From NCBI GenBank assembly GCA_024195585.1, contig SWBL01000666.1, positions 1 through 12,441 on the forward strand: 12,441 nucleotides of DNA, given 5' to 3'. The position numbers and the translations under genes were made by a program. Numbering within the stretch: position 1 is the first letter of the stretch; every line of letters begins with the position of its first letter. A model generated the notes under the pieces. The model had not been told where the DNA came from. It ran no database searches and worked only from the letters and a program-made list of their open reading frames with translations. This document shows, piece by piece, positions 1 through 7,982 of the stretch. Source of the DNA: Aureobasidium sp. EXF-3400. Its lineage: Eukaryota > Ascomycota > Dothideomycetes > Dothideales > Saccotheciaceae.

Positions 1-2
1 CT

Positions 3-99
3 GAAATCGGCGCACATGATTGGCCAGAATGCGGATTAGCTAGCGACAGCTCATACCCCTTGCGGGGTAAATAGCTTGAGATAATCAAATCAAATCAAA
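3..99 (+). mobile_element. 3' tail of a repeat element (copy A), with (TCAAA)3 end
   Basis: An open frame enters from the window edge and reads EIGAHDWPECGLASDSSYPL before a TAG at 72..74. It is followed by a perfect (TCAAA)3 tract at 85..99. A second, more mutated copy of bases 3..55 lies at 12109..12161, so this is a dispersed repeat. A short tandem tract after a terminal coding frame is typical of the 3' end of a non-LTR retrotransposon, but reverse transcriptase sequence is not visible here, so the class is inferred. The fragment is cut by the window edge. Confidence 0.5.
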
Positions 100-405
100 C
101 CCCTCTAAGTTATCGATTCAGAAGGACTTGATCGGAGACTGTTCATCGGATTCATCATTTTTTTAATGCAGTACGAGCTGGAGCAGTGTCTCCTAGTGAT
201 TCCCTCGAATTTCCAGCGAAGCGCCATTGTGTGGGGTCGAGATGTCACCTCCGAGAGGCCGAGGAGGTACAAGAGGTAGAGGTATAGCAAGAGAAGGAAG
301 ACACGACGGAGAGTCATAGGGCGGCGCTAAAGGACAGGAGGCTGAAGACCAGTTCATAAGAGATGAGGAGCATGCAGAAAAGGGAGGAGAGAAGGTGGAC
401 AGGAT
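100..405. other. Stretch with no supportable gene; short RG-rich frame
   Basis: I recognise no gene here. An ATG at 242 opens a 25-codon frame, starting MSPPRGRGGTRGRG, that is stopped by TAG at 317..319. Beyond that stop the frame stays open to about 434 and is rich in charged residues. Arg-Gly-rich starts occur in nucleic-acid-binding proteins, so this could be a decayed start of the gag-like reading frame further along. However, the frame does not join that frame cleanly when the inserted element at 414..793 is removed. Confidence 0.25.
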
Positions 406-413
406 GGTGCAGA
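406..413. repeat. Left target-site duplication, GGTGCAGA
   Basis: This 8-bp sequence directly abuts the left inverted repeat and is identical to the 8 bp directly abutting the right inverted repeat. The length matches hAT insertion. Confidence 0.85.
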
Positions 414-432
414 CAGTGTGGTCATAAGCCAA
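414..432 (+). repeat. Left terminal inverted repeat of the miniature element
   Basis: CAGTGTGGTCATAAGCCAA. The first 14 bases are the perfect reverse complement of the other end, and 18 of 19 match overall, with the single mismatch at position 15. Confidence 0.85.
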
Positions 433-470
433 CACCGATTGCAATTCCGTATTGATATTGACCGCCAAGA

Positions 471-521
471 CCAAGGCAATTCAAGGCAATACCTGGGCTA
501 GTCAAGGCAATTCAAGACAAT
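471..521 (+). repeat. Subterminal TCAAGGCAAT decamer cluster
   Basis: CCAAGGCAAT at 471, TCAAGGCAAT at 481 and 502, and TCAAGACAAT at 512 lie inside the left arm. Further copies lie at 741..750 (direct) and 764..773 (inverted, TCGAGGCAAT on the minus strand) in the right arm. Repeats clustered inside both termini are expected for hAT transposase binding, but binding is inferred. Confidence 0.7.
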
Positions 522-774
522 CTAAAATGGACTCAGAATTAGTAGGATTAACAATGCCTGGTATAGGTGTATCGAACGTACTACGGGGCATCTCATGGAC
601 CGATTATCAGATAAGATTGTGCCAAGACTGCCTAATCGGGTAGGATCTCGAGGGCTTGGCGGAATTGCAATGCGACAATCCAATTCCTCGAAAATTTGGT
701 CAATACCAAGTAATACAATGCCAAAATTATTTTTGACCAGTCAAGGCAATCCCAATCCTAAGGATTGCCTCGAA

Positions 775-793
775 TTGGATTATGACCACACTG
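775..793 (-). repeat. Right terminal inverted repeat of the miniature element
   Basis: Read on the minus strand it is CAGTGTGGTCATAATCCAA, matching the left end except at position 15. Confidence 0.85.
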
Positions 794-801
794 GGTGCAG
801 A
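794..801. repeat. Right target-site duplication, GGTGCAGA
   Basis: This is the exact partner of the left duplication, immediately after the terminal CACACTG of the element. Confidence 0.85.
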
Positions 802-1757
802 GGGAAGCCATCCGAGACGCGACAGTCGACTTACTAATGACTCCGACTCTACATCGGCGGAGGCCATACCTAGGAAGAAGCCTTCGCCTACACTAGCCAA
901 CAATGGTAGCGATACACCGAAGGAGATCACAATGAACGACATCATGCAGCACTTGATAGACACTCAAAGAAAAGCACAAGAGAAGGAAGACAGATACAGA
1001 GAAGAAATCGGACAACTACAAACAACTGTTACAACGCTAGTCCTCGACATCAAGAGTCTACAGGAGGCAGTCCCGAACTGGGGTTCTCTCCAGTCTTCTT
1101 GTCTACAGATAGGAACAACTGAGTGATACGCAAGTGTAGCGGCTCAGGGAGTACAACTTCCAAGCCAAGAGGAAGTAAGGACACCATTGAGAACGTCTAG
1201 GACATTAGTATTATTCGATCTTTCAGACCAGTCAAGCCCTCCACAATCACCCCCAATATCTGTAGGAACGTCGATCAGGAGCGCAACGAAGAAGACAAAG
1301 GATACACAAGAAGCAGACATGGTCTTGAATATCAAAAATCTCGTCTCGTAACAGATGAATGCACTGGAGCAAATCTCATGACAAGAACTAAAAATCGGAT
1401 CATAGCTGCAATCGAATTTAACGATAGGCTTGACAAGGCCATGCTAAACCAGTTGATAAGCCGAAACACGAATCAGGATGTCCACCTAGTATACTTTAAG
1501 ATCGACAAAGAAACAGAAAAGGTAGCAAGAGCCCACACAGACGAGTAGATCGGCATATTTCTTAAAGGAGCAAGGCTCATTGAAATTACCTGGTACCCAA
1601 TGAAGGTGGACTTCATCCCAAAAATAGAAGCTACAGATCACGAGACAGTAGCAATCAGTCAAGAGACACGAGATGCCTTTGCAGGGGGGATTGAAGTTGA
1701 AGTAAAGCTGATGAGGTGGCTAGGCAGATCAAAGGAGTACGCCTCCTTCTCCACAGC
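802..1757 (+). pseudogene. Decayed gag-like ORF1 of a non-LTR retrotransposon
   Basis: The first part, frame 2, carries a polar Ser/Thr/Pro-rich segment and then a coiled-coil-like stretch around 931..1067 (DTQRKAQEKEDRYREEI). It is interrupted by TGA at 1124 and TAA at 1349. At about 1351..1400 coding continues in frame 1 (IIAAIEFNDRLDKAMLNQLI, then a segment ending EITWYPMKVDFIPK), with one more stop, TAG at 1546. The order coiled coil, then a 'WYP-K-D' segment, then 'VEVKLMRWLGRSKEY', resembles the ORF1/gag product of fungal Tad-type LINEs, which binds element RNA. That match is from memory of the family pattern. No zinc knuckles and no adjoining ORF2 are visible. The hAT-type element sits immediately upstream. 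Confidence 0.5.
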
Positions 1758-1956
1758 GGGGAAGACGCTCTGTGAGCGTTCGGATCGTCGCAGGCGATCA
1801 TGGAGTTTTCTAACACCGGCAGCTGCATTGGGAGGGACAGTGTCCGTGACGAGGACGGGAAATGTGATGAGCTGGATGAGACTGCTCAAGACAGCGCGGT
1901 GCCAACGTGGCGCACTGACGCCTGTTTTGGTCCTACATCCACTCATAAGCCACGGC

Positions 1957-2996
1957 ATGGGCCAGTTTGAACTTACGTCCTGGAGCAAGTGTAGAACCGG
2001 TTTCAGATATTTGCCTATACGCAGGGCTGATCTCATAGAGATTCTTTATGAGGAAATCGAAGCGGTGGACATCCATGTCCATTCTGACAAGAGCTTGGTC
2101 GGAGTAGAGGAAACTGGAGATAGTATTACTGCAAGATTCAAGGATGGCACATCTGACACTGCTAATCCTTTACTCGGCTGTGACGGCCTACATTCTGCTG
2201 TTCGTGACTTATATGTGGATCCTGGATTCGTTCCCGAATATACTGGAATCTCGAATGTCTTTTCCCTAGTGCCCACTGTTGGACTGCCTAGTTCTGCAAA
2301 GTACCTGGATACCCTGTACGCCACCCCGACGAGTGACGGTCTCATAGCTATCAGCCCTTGCAACAACCCACCGACACGTTATATTGGTTCTTTTCCCGCG
2401 AGGTCGACCTCCCAAAAGCTGGGGACTCACGCGATGGCTGGGAACAACGCAGCTAACAAGAAATAACAGCGCTCAAACTTGTCCTGCTCAATCTCCTCAA
2501 AGACGGCACCGGAGAATACGCCGATGTGCAGAGGGAATTGATAAACCAAACTGAGGTCATGAAATTCTACCCAGTGTATAAACCGGCTTAGGGTGGCGTC
2601 TGGTGTCGAGGACGAAGTCTCATCATTGGAGCTGCGGCGCATGCGATACAACCACACGCCAGTTAAGAAGTGTCCATGGCACTCGAAGATATTGCTGTAT
2701 TGTCGAAAATCCTGAGAGAAAGCAAGTCACCCTTACCGACCAAATTTGAGATATACGAGGAGTTGAGACGGCCCCGCGTGGCAAATATGTTTAGCATCGC
2801 AGATAGGAATGGAGACGTGCGTAAAAAGACAAGCCCTTGGAAAGTTCGGTTGATAGAGCTTGGTGTCACGGCAGTCTGATTTGTATGTCAGATTCTCGGG
2901 CCCGAAAGTTAGGCTCTGGGTCAAAAGCCTCTGGCAGTTGACGTTGAAGAGGAGGCCGCAATCAGGCTGACCGAAGGTAACCAGGACTCCACCTAG
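1957..2996 (+). pseudogene. FAD-dependent monooxygenase (salicylate hydroxylase-like), broken
   Basis: Family members use FAD and NAD(P)H to hydroxylate aromatic or polyketide substrates. Visible landmarks in order: a YLPIRRADLIEILYEE segment at 2005; the DG motif GCDGLHSAVRDLY near 2180; then, after a one-base frameshift between about 2371 and 2382, YWFFSREVDLP; then the region of the second FAD motif (IIGAAAHAIQPHAS) and SMALEDIAVLSKIL near 2673. The N-terminal GxGxxG dinucleotide fold is absent, so the gene is truncated at its 5' side by retrotransposon sequence. In-frame stops occur at 2454, 2589, 2664, 2877 and 2910. The Asp of the usual GDAAH motif is Ala (codon 2631..2633). Several stops fit C-to-T or G-to-A change. 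It was probably once functional, perhaps in catabolism or secondary metabolism, but the substrate is unknown. Confidence 0.85.
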
Positions 2997-3620
2997 CAGT
3001 CGCGAGAATATATGTACCATCTGTCAAACAACGCCTTTAACGTAGCAAGATAGGATCATCGAACCGTTTTCTCAGGTTTTCCAACTCTCATTCCCAGATA
3101 TCGCAGTAGGCGCTTCTTGGTCTATGATGATCTTTCTGTACACTGGTCGACTATGGTCCCAATTCCTACGACCACGACCTGTCTTGCATCAAACAACAAA
3201 ATAAAACTTATCGAGGATTTCGTATACGATAAATAACTACTGCCTCTGAGCAGCAATGCCGACATTTGTGTCCCAAAGCTGCGATGGCTCCTCTCTCTTT
3301 ATAGTGATCCCGTCCACACGCGGTAATCCCCGAACCTGCTCAGACGCGTGAAGGTCGCGGTTTGACCAAGCCTCCCACAATTTTGCGCACGCCATGTGTG
3401 GCTTCTTTATCGATAAACCTAGGGCATGCTGCATCAGGAACGGACAGTGTTCAGGGGATAAATGTATTCGGTAAACATGTAAACCATCAATTCGAAGTTG
3501 GAAGTAAGGAGATTCAAGCGACCCTTATGATATACAGCCCAATATGCTTTCGCATGTGTGGTTCAATCTGTAGACATACGGGACATGCTGGAATTGCTCA
3601 GAAAGCATGTTGGGGCCAAG
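2997..3620. other. Intergenic stretch, no gene recognised
   Basis: The stretch lies between the monooxygenase relic and the 3' end of the RTA1-family gene. AATAAA at 3200..3205 could be an old polyadenylation signal for the relic. A minus-strand frame at 3237..3434 (65 codons) and a plus-strand frame at 3362..3637 overlap each other, and neither shows a recognisable domain. The sequence just below 3621 would be the 3' UTR of the minus-strand gene. Confidence 0.4.
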
Positions 3621-3637
3621 CTACACCATCGGTGTAG
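3621..3637. repeat. Perfect 7-bp hairpin over the RTA1-family stop codon
   Basis: CTACACC-ATC-GGTGTAG is a perfect inverted repeat with a 3-nt loop. It encodes the last residues and stop of the minus-strand gene. It may be chance, or a weak RNA hairpin at the end of the coding region. Confidence 0.4.
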
Positions 3638-4633
3638 ATTGCAAATTCGCAAGCACCCGTAATGGCTTCCAGCCTGTCATGGCATTGCCACCCCTCAAGA
3701 GCGCCCTTATCTCGCTAGGATGAACCCAGAAGAATACTAGCATGACCAAAAACATCAACAATGCATCCAGAGCATAGAGCAGATACTCATGCTCGACGAT
3801 ATAGCCGCTCGTTCCACCCTGGATGTATTCAATCAAGCGATAGACAGAGCGGACAAGGATCATTACACTGCCGATGTAAAGAGCTCTTACGTGCTTGACC
3901 CACGGTAGTGGCAATGTAAGGACCTTTGTCGTGGGATTCTTACGCATACGTTTGTGGAAGATCACCGACGAGGTCAAAAAGAGCCCAAAAAAGAGGAGCT
4001 GAACGAATAGACCTCCAATGATGATCTTGTTGCCGAAAGAGCTGCCGCCTGCAAGCATGCCACCACCTAGTCCGATTATTCAGCTACCATTGATATGCAT
4101 TAGGCTTGTTCTCTCGAAAACTTACCACCGGACTGCGTGAGGAACGATAGTGTATCGCCAAGGACAAATACCTTCGTTAACCACTTCCTGCGAACGGGCG
4201 AACGAGAATCCCCATCGGTAAGGTCCAAGATACGCCCGAGCTCCATGTAAATACTGGCCGCGAAAAGCGTAGGAGCTAGGAGGAGGAAGAGCGACTGCAT
4301 GATGTAGGGGATCAAGGTGTAGTTGGGGTGCTGACTTGCTGATTTGGCACGCTAAAAGTTCGGCGATTAGAGCACAAATAGTGGCATTTTCTGACAAAGT
4401 ATGGACTCACAGCCGCGAAACCAATGACTTCGACTGCTTGGAATCAGCATTGTACTGTACGGAATTTTGGCTAGGGCTGACTTACATAGACCGCCTAACA
4501 CAAACGGAATGAAGAACCATGTTCTTGTACGAAACAGTTGCCATAGATGGAGACTGGTAATGGCCACGAATATCAAACAGGCGATGATAGCAATTGCCTT
4601 AGAAGGCGTGTATGCATAGTACTCAAAAGCCAT
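3621..4633 (-). CDS. RTA1-family seven-transmembrane protein, four exons
   Basis: On the minus strand the coding exons are 4633..4486, 4433..4411, 4351..4126 and 4066..3621. They join in frame to 843 nt, 280 aa, about the usual family size. RTA1-family proteins are fungal plasma-membrane proteins linked to resistance to toxic lipids or sterol-targeting compounds and to lipid translocation. Seven hydrophobic spans lie near residues 11-32, 38-56, 70-93, 112-131, 146-168, 190-212 and 225-247. Family landmarks include EYYAYTPS at the start, RTWFFIPFVLGGLFEVIGF, APTLFAASIYMELGR, the glycine-rich loop SGGGGMLAGGSS, SVYRLIEYIQG and FFWVHPSEIR. The start ATG has a strong context, CACCATGG, with a pyrimidine-rich leader. 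Nothing looks broken. The family call is confident; the transported or sensed ligand is unknown. Confidence 0.93.
4067..4125 (-). other. Intron 3 of the RTA1-family gene, 59 bp
   Basis: Donor GTAAGT, acceptor CTAG, possible branch site GCTGAAT. Removing it restores the glycine-rich SGGGGMLAGG loop that is typical of the family. Confidence 0.9.
4352..4410 (-). other. Intron 2 of the RTA1-family gene, 59 bp
   Basis: Donor GTGAGT, acceptor TTTAG, possible branch site CTAAT. It separates a 23-bp micro-exon (4411..4433) from exon 3. Both junctions preserve the frame. Confidence 0.88.
4434..4485 (-). other. Intron 1 of the RTA1-family gene, 52 bp
   Basis: Donor GTAAGT, acceptor GCAG, and a possible branch site TGCTGAT close to the acceptor. 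Splicing creates the codon TTC, giving GGLFEVIGF, which matches the family; reading through gives an early stop. Confidence 0.9.
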
Positions 4634-5523
4634 GGTGAAACAATAATCCTGAGCAGGAGAGTAGAAGGTGATGCTTGAGAGGCACTCTCGACTATCTCAA
4701 GCGATACTGAGGTGGGACGTGGTGTGGCTTCTCCTAGCCTTTTCGTTCGTGTGACGAGCGGATAATCGAAGCGGATGTGGTTGTGAAAAGCGAAGTTGAG
4801 GAGTTTGTGGTTGTGAATTGGAGAGATCGGGATTCTTATCAAGACCATGCTCTATTTGCTCTGTTCAGTGGAGGAACAGAATCTCGGCTATGCTCTTACA
4901 GCGTGTGCGTAACAAAAAAACTTGTCGTGTCGTCGTATCAATGAGGCTGAAACGCTTGTCATGATGTATACTTAATCTCCCAAGTGGCCTCACGTTCCGA
5001 GACTTTGGTCGTATTAGTTACGCCATACAGCGTCGACGATATACGGCCGGTCGTGTTGATTCTTCAGCTCAACGCTCCACAAAACGGGTTGATCAAACCG
5101 TGGTCTATGGAATCTATCCCTACATGACTGTTCAGATTTCAGCATAGATCACTTGAGACTGCACACCAGGAAGATTGCCAAAGCAGACTTCTATTGTTTC
5201 TCCGCACTACGTCATACACGCATAGACGGGAAGAACACGTCAGACTCACAACCTTCGCAGCACAATTCTTCCCATCACTTCAGTGTACGTGCGGCACTCT
5301 CAGCTTGTAGACACAAATTGCACTGTTACCGCAGAAGTTGTCCGATCCTTTCCATCATCGGACGATCCTCCTGACGCGATATTTATGCTTTAGGAGTTTT
5401 TGACAAGTGATATACCTTGTCGTATGCAGTGGTCGGCTGGGTGGGTTATCCGGCGGACTCCCCTCATCTGTAACAACCATCACCTCCTCTTCTCTTTCAA
5501 CCTCTTGCATTCAACAAATCCAG
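4634..5523. other. 5' flank of the RTA1-family gene; no gene recognised
   Basis: The part next to 4633 is the leader and promoter side of the minus-strand gene and is pyrimidine-rich on that strand. I see no clear TATA box. The short frames at 4573..4848 (minus) and 5153..5374 (plus) have no recognisable domain. A CAGTGG start at about 5430, followed by a GC-rich run with TTATCC, could be the outer end of the pogo-like element that follows, but no matching inverted end was found. Confidence 0.4.
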
Positions 5524-5837
5524 GATAACGATAAGCTGGCCTTAGAAGCTTTCCGTACGGGCGCGGTGACATGTTTCAACCATAATGCGAATAAACAATG
5601 CTGTACGCGCTCTGTTCTCCAAAGCCATCTCAAAGACCGACTTACACGCAAGGATTCACACGTAATGGAGCAGATAGTGTCCCCTCAACAAAAGGTTGAC
5701 CTTGCCAACTGGATAGTTGACTTGGACGTCACCAAAATGCTCTTACGCTAGAGCGTGTACGTCAAAAGGCCGAATCTGTTCTACGCTACGATATAGAGTT
5801 GCGATACAGCAATCGCTCTTGCTTAGCTCGAGGGTAG
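5524..5837 (+). pseudogene. Pogo/Fot1-like transposase, N-terminal DNA-binding fragment
   Basis: The fragment starts NDKLALEAFRTGA, like the first helix of a psq-type helix-turn-helix. RSVLQSHLKDRLTRKDSH and QIVSPQQKVDLANWIVDLD follow, resembling the link into the CENP-B-type helix-turn-helix of Tc1/pogo transposases. A frameshift at about 5721..5735 moves coding to another frame, which continues TLERVRQKAESVLR, the next expected helix, and ends at TAG 5835. A possible upstream start is ATG 5407. The DDE catalytic domain is missing, so this is a dead fragment. Family transposases bind terminal repeats and insert at TA. Confidence 0.65.
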
Positions 5838-7982
5838 GGAGGGGGGTGGTACTCGACCACCATCGTACGATGACGCCCGAGTCCGAGTTGATGCCTGAGA
5901 TGGATAAGATGTATACCAGGAAGCAGAGCGAGTCGTGCGAAAAGACCTCCGACACTTCCTATCTCCTCTACAGCCAAGAGTCTCCGTCGTGAAAGACATG
6001 TCAAAGGAAGGCCAAGAACTACAAACCACTGTCAGAACAGCAGGCTAATTGTTAGTGTCTGATGTGACTAAGACAAAAGAGTTGCCCGGCACCGACTCAT
6101 AAGGTCCATCCAAGATGTCGGATGCAGCGGTGGCGGTCCGTCCAAGTGTCAGCACCACGCCGACGATGGATATGAATGGTAGCAATAAATGTAAGATTTT
6201 TCCGCTTCACGGTCATGTGGAACCGATCACCTACGCATATCGAAAACTTTACTCTCAACCCGCTCTTGACAGTGTTCAAACAACGTCACGATGTCTCGAC
6301 TTCTCCAAGCTTCCGAACGAAAGCCGGGTAAGTGTTAACAAACCTTACACATGCAGCTCGTGTACAACAAGGAACGAAAGAGCAACGTTGAGCAGAATCG
6401 TCCAAATTGTAATCCCGAGGTATGAAGAGCCAGGTGGGTCGAGCTCATGATGCACAATGACAGCACTACTCAACACAAAAGGCTGGTCCAAGATTACACC
6501 GTCCTCGTCAAGCCTGCAAAGCTTAGATCGAGCGCACTGTGCCTCCCTGGTATCGTCCTCGGGAAAGGTTTGGCATATGTGGAGTGGATGTCCTGGCCTG
6601 TACCTGATACGAATAAGGGAAGCCATCTCATACTCGCCGAGCACTGTTGATCGGGCTCGAGATGGCGAGACGTTTCATCCGGGAGATGGAGGTCTCGGCG
6701 ATGCGTTCAATGGCCTCATGATGCTGCCCCGCAGATGATTTAAGATGAACCAAGCCGCATTCATCGATCGTGTCGCATATAGACTCTCATGCGAGGGGAT
6801 CAAGCTTGGAAGAATATGTTACGTGACTGACCATGCCCCAGGGGAGCAGCCCATTCTCTTTGATGAACGTACCTCTCGAACTTCATTCCATCATCGCTCT
6901 CGAAGATCAGCGCTCCACATACTCCTAGTCCTCAGGGAGAATTCCGCAGCGCCATGTGTGGGGAGCAAGAGTCCCCAACATTGGCACACTGTAGGCGGAA
7001 GGCACTAAATCGGGCCGCGTATGTAGCTGAATAGTCAACCGTTCCAAAGAGACTATCTGCTGATACGTCGCAGTATGCCATAGACAACGAGCTTCACGCA
7101 ACCGTAAGCACCAACGGGTGCGGGAATCAGAATCTCAGCTATCAGCCCGAGAGGTGCGATTCATCTTTCTGGAGTCAGGAAAGAGGATGCTCGCATATAA
7201 GCTGCTCCTGACGCAAGACGACAACATAGGTCTCCGAGGCAATCCCCAATCGCCAATCCCGCCTATCGAGTGATATAATCTGCTTGAGGTTGGAGGGGAG
7301 TTACGGCATCGAGTGAAATCAGGGTTAACTTCATGCGACTGATCAAATTTCACAATCCAGTATTAAGCGTACCGACTTCTAGACCGCGTCACGCCGATCA
7401 TTACTTAGTTGTGACAACGCTTCTCCACAGAGCACAATGCAAGAGGCCGCTGCCTGGAACTTTTGCTCGCCCAACTGCATTTCCCTATGAAACGGTTGTT
7501 TCCCGGTACGATGGCCTCCCTGAGATCTTCGTAATAGCTTCGCGTTTCTTGGCACGTGCATACGTGTTTTGACACTTCTGGGGGCTTTTTTACGTGGAAT
7601 ACGACACCCCAACGTCCCCTGATCACATGGCGACCGTATCGCGCATGGTTCACTTCTGAAGCTTCTCTACGTTGCTACAGCCGAATTTGCGACTGGCTAT
7701 CGGTACGCTGTAAACGCTAGTTTCTCCGTGATTGGCAACTGCCATGAATGTAAGCCAAGGTACGCATCCCCTGTTTGCTGCAGCGTGAAAAACATACGCT
7801 TTCCTTGGCGTTGATTGTTTCAAATGAGGCGGATATCGCTTGGACCGTGAGCGCCGAGACATCCACTTAGAAGTCTGGTAATTAAGAGTGGCTTTGGTGA
7901 CTGCTTTTCACAATCCCCTTGTGCCTTCAAACTCCTTCCGTCCTGCCATATTTTCTCGCCCAAATCGGGAAGACACAAGTGT
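5838..7982. other. Two-kilobase stretch with no supportable gene
   Basis: Only short frames exist, on both strands: plus 6115..6450, 6447..6650, 6457..6738 and 6745..7008; minus 6345..6644 and 7405..7653. They overlap in conflicting frames and none carries a motif I recognise. The minus frame 6345..6644 has a hydrophobic stretch near its C-terminus (YLGITIWTILLNVALSFLVV) and is the least shadow-like. The interval may hold degraded genes. The last 120 bases are the 5' flank of the DUF3074 gene. Confidence 0.4.

Larger units (their letters stand above)
414..793. mobile_element. Non-autonomous hAT-type miniature element (MITE), 380 bp
   Basis: The element starts with CAGTGTGGTCATAA and ends with its exact reverse complement, giving a 14-bp perfect terminal inverted repeat. 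The match extends to 18 of 19 bases. It is flanked on both sides by GGTGCAGA, a perfect 8-bp target-site duplication. An 8-bp duplication together with short repeats beginning CAG is the hallmark of hAT-superfamily transposons. There is no transposase ORF in 380 bp, so it would need a transposase supplied in trans. Copies of a TCAAGGCAAT decamer near both ends resemble the subterminal transposase-binding repeats of hAT elements. The intact duplication suggests a fairly recent insertion. Confidence 0.85.

Noticed and set aside
56..67. CCCCTTGCGGGG palindrome as a terminator
   Set aside because: The stem is 4 bp, there is no following T-run, and the context is eukaryotic repeat sequence.
193..474. 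93-codon minus-strand Ser/Pro-rich frame
   Set aside because: It runs across the left boundary of the miniature element, so it cannot be a conserved gene, and shows no domain.
471..521. Regular decamer repeats considered as a CRISPR-like array
   Set aside because: Units are only 10 bp, mostly adjacent with no uniform spacers, and lie in fungal DNA inside a transposon arm.
452..837. Plus-strand frames inside the miniature element
   Set aside because: They consist largely of the repeated decamers and cross the element boundary; they are not transposase-like.
1957..4633. A working biosynthetic or resistance cluster of the monooxygenase and RTA1-family gene
   Set aside because: The monooxygenase is clearly dead and only one intact gene remains, so a functional cluster cannot be claimed.
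4573..4848. 91-codon minus-strand frame overlapping the start of the RTA1-family gene as an N-terminal extension
   Set aside because: It is in a different frame from the first exon, and the family starts at ATG 4633, which has a strong start context.
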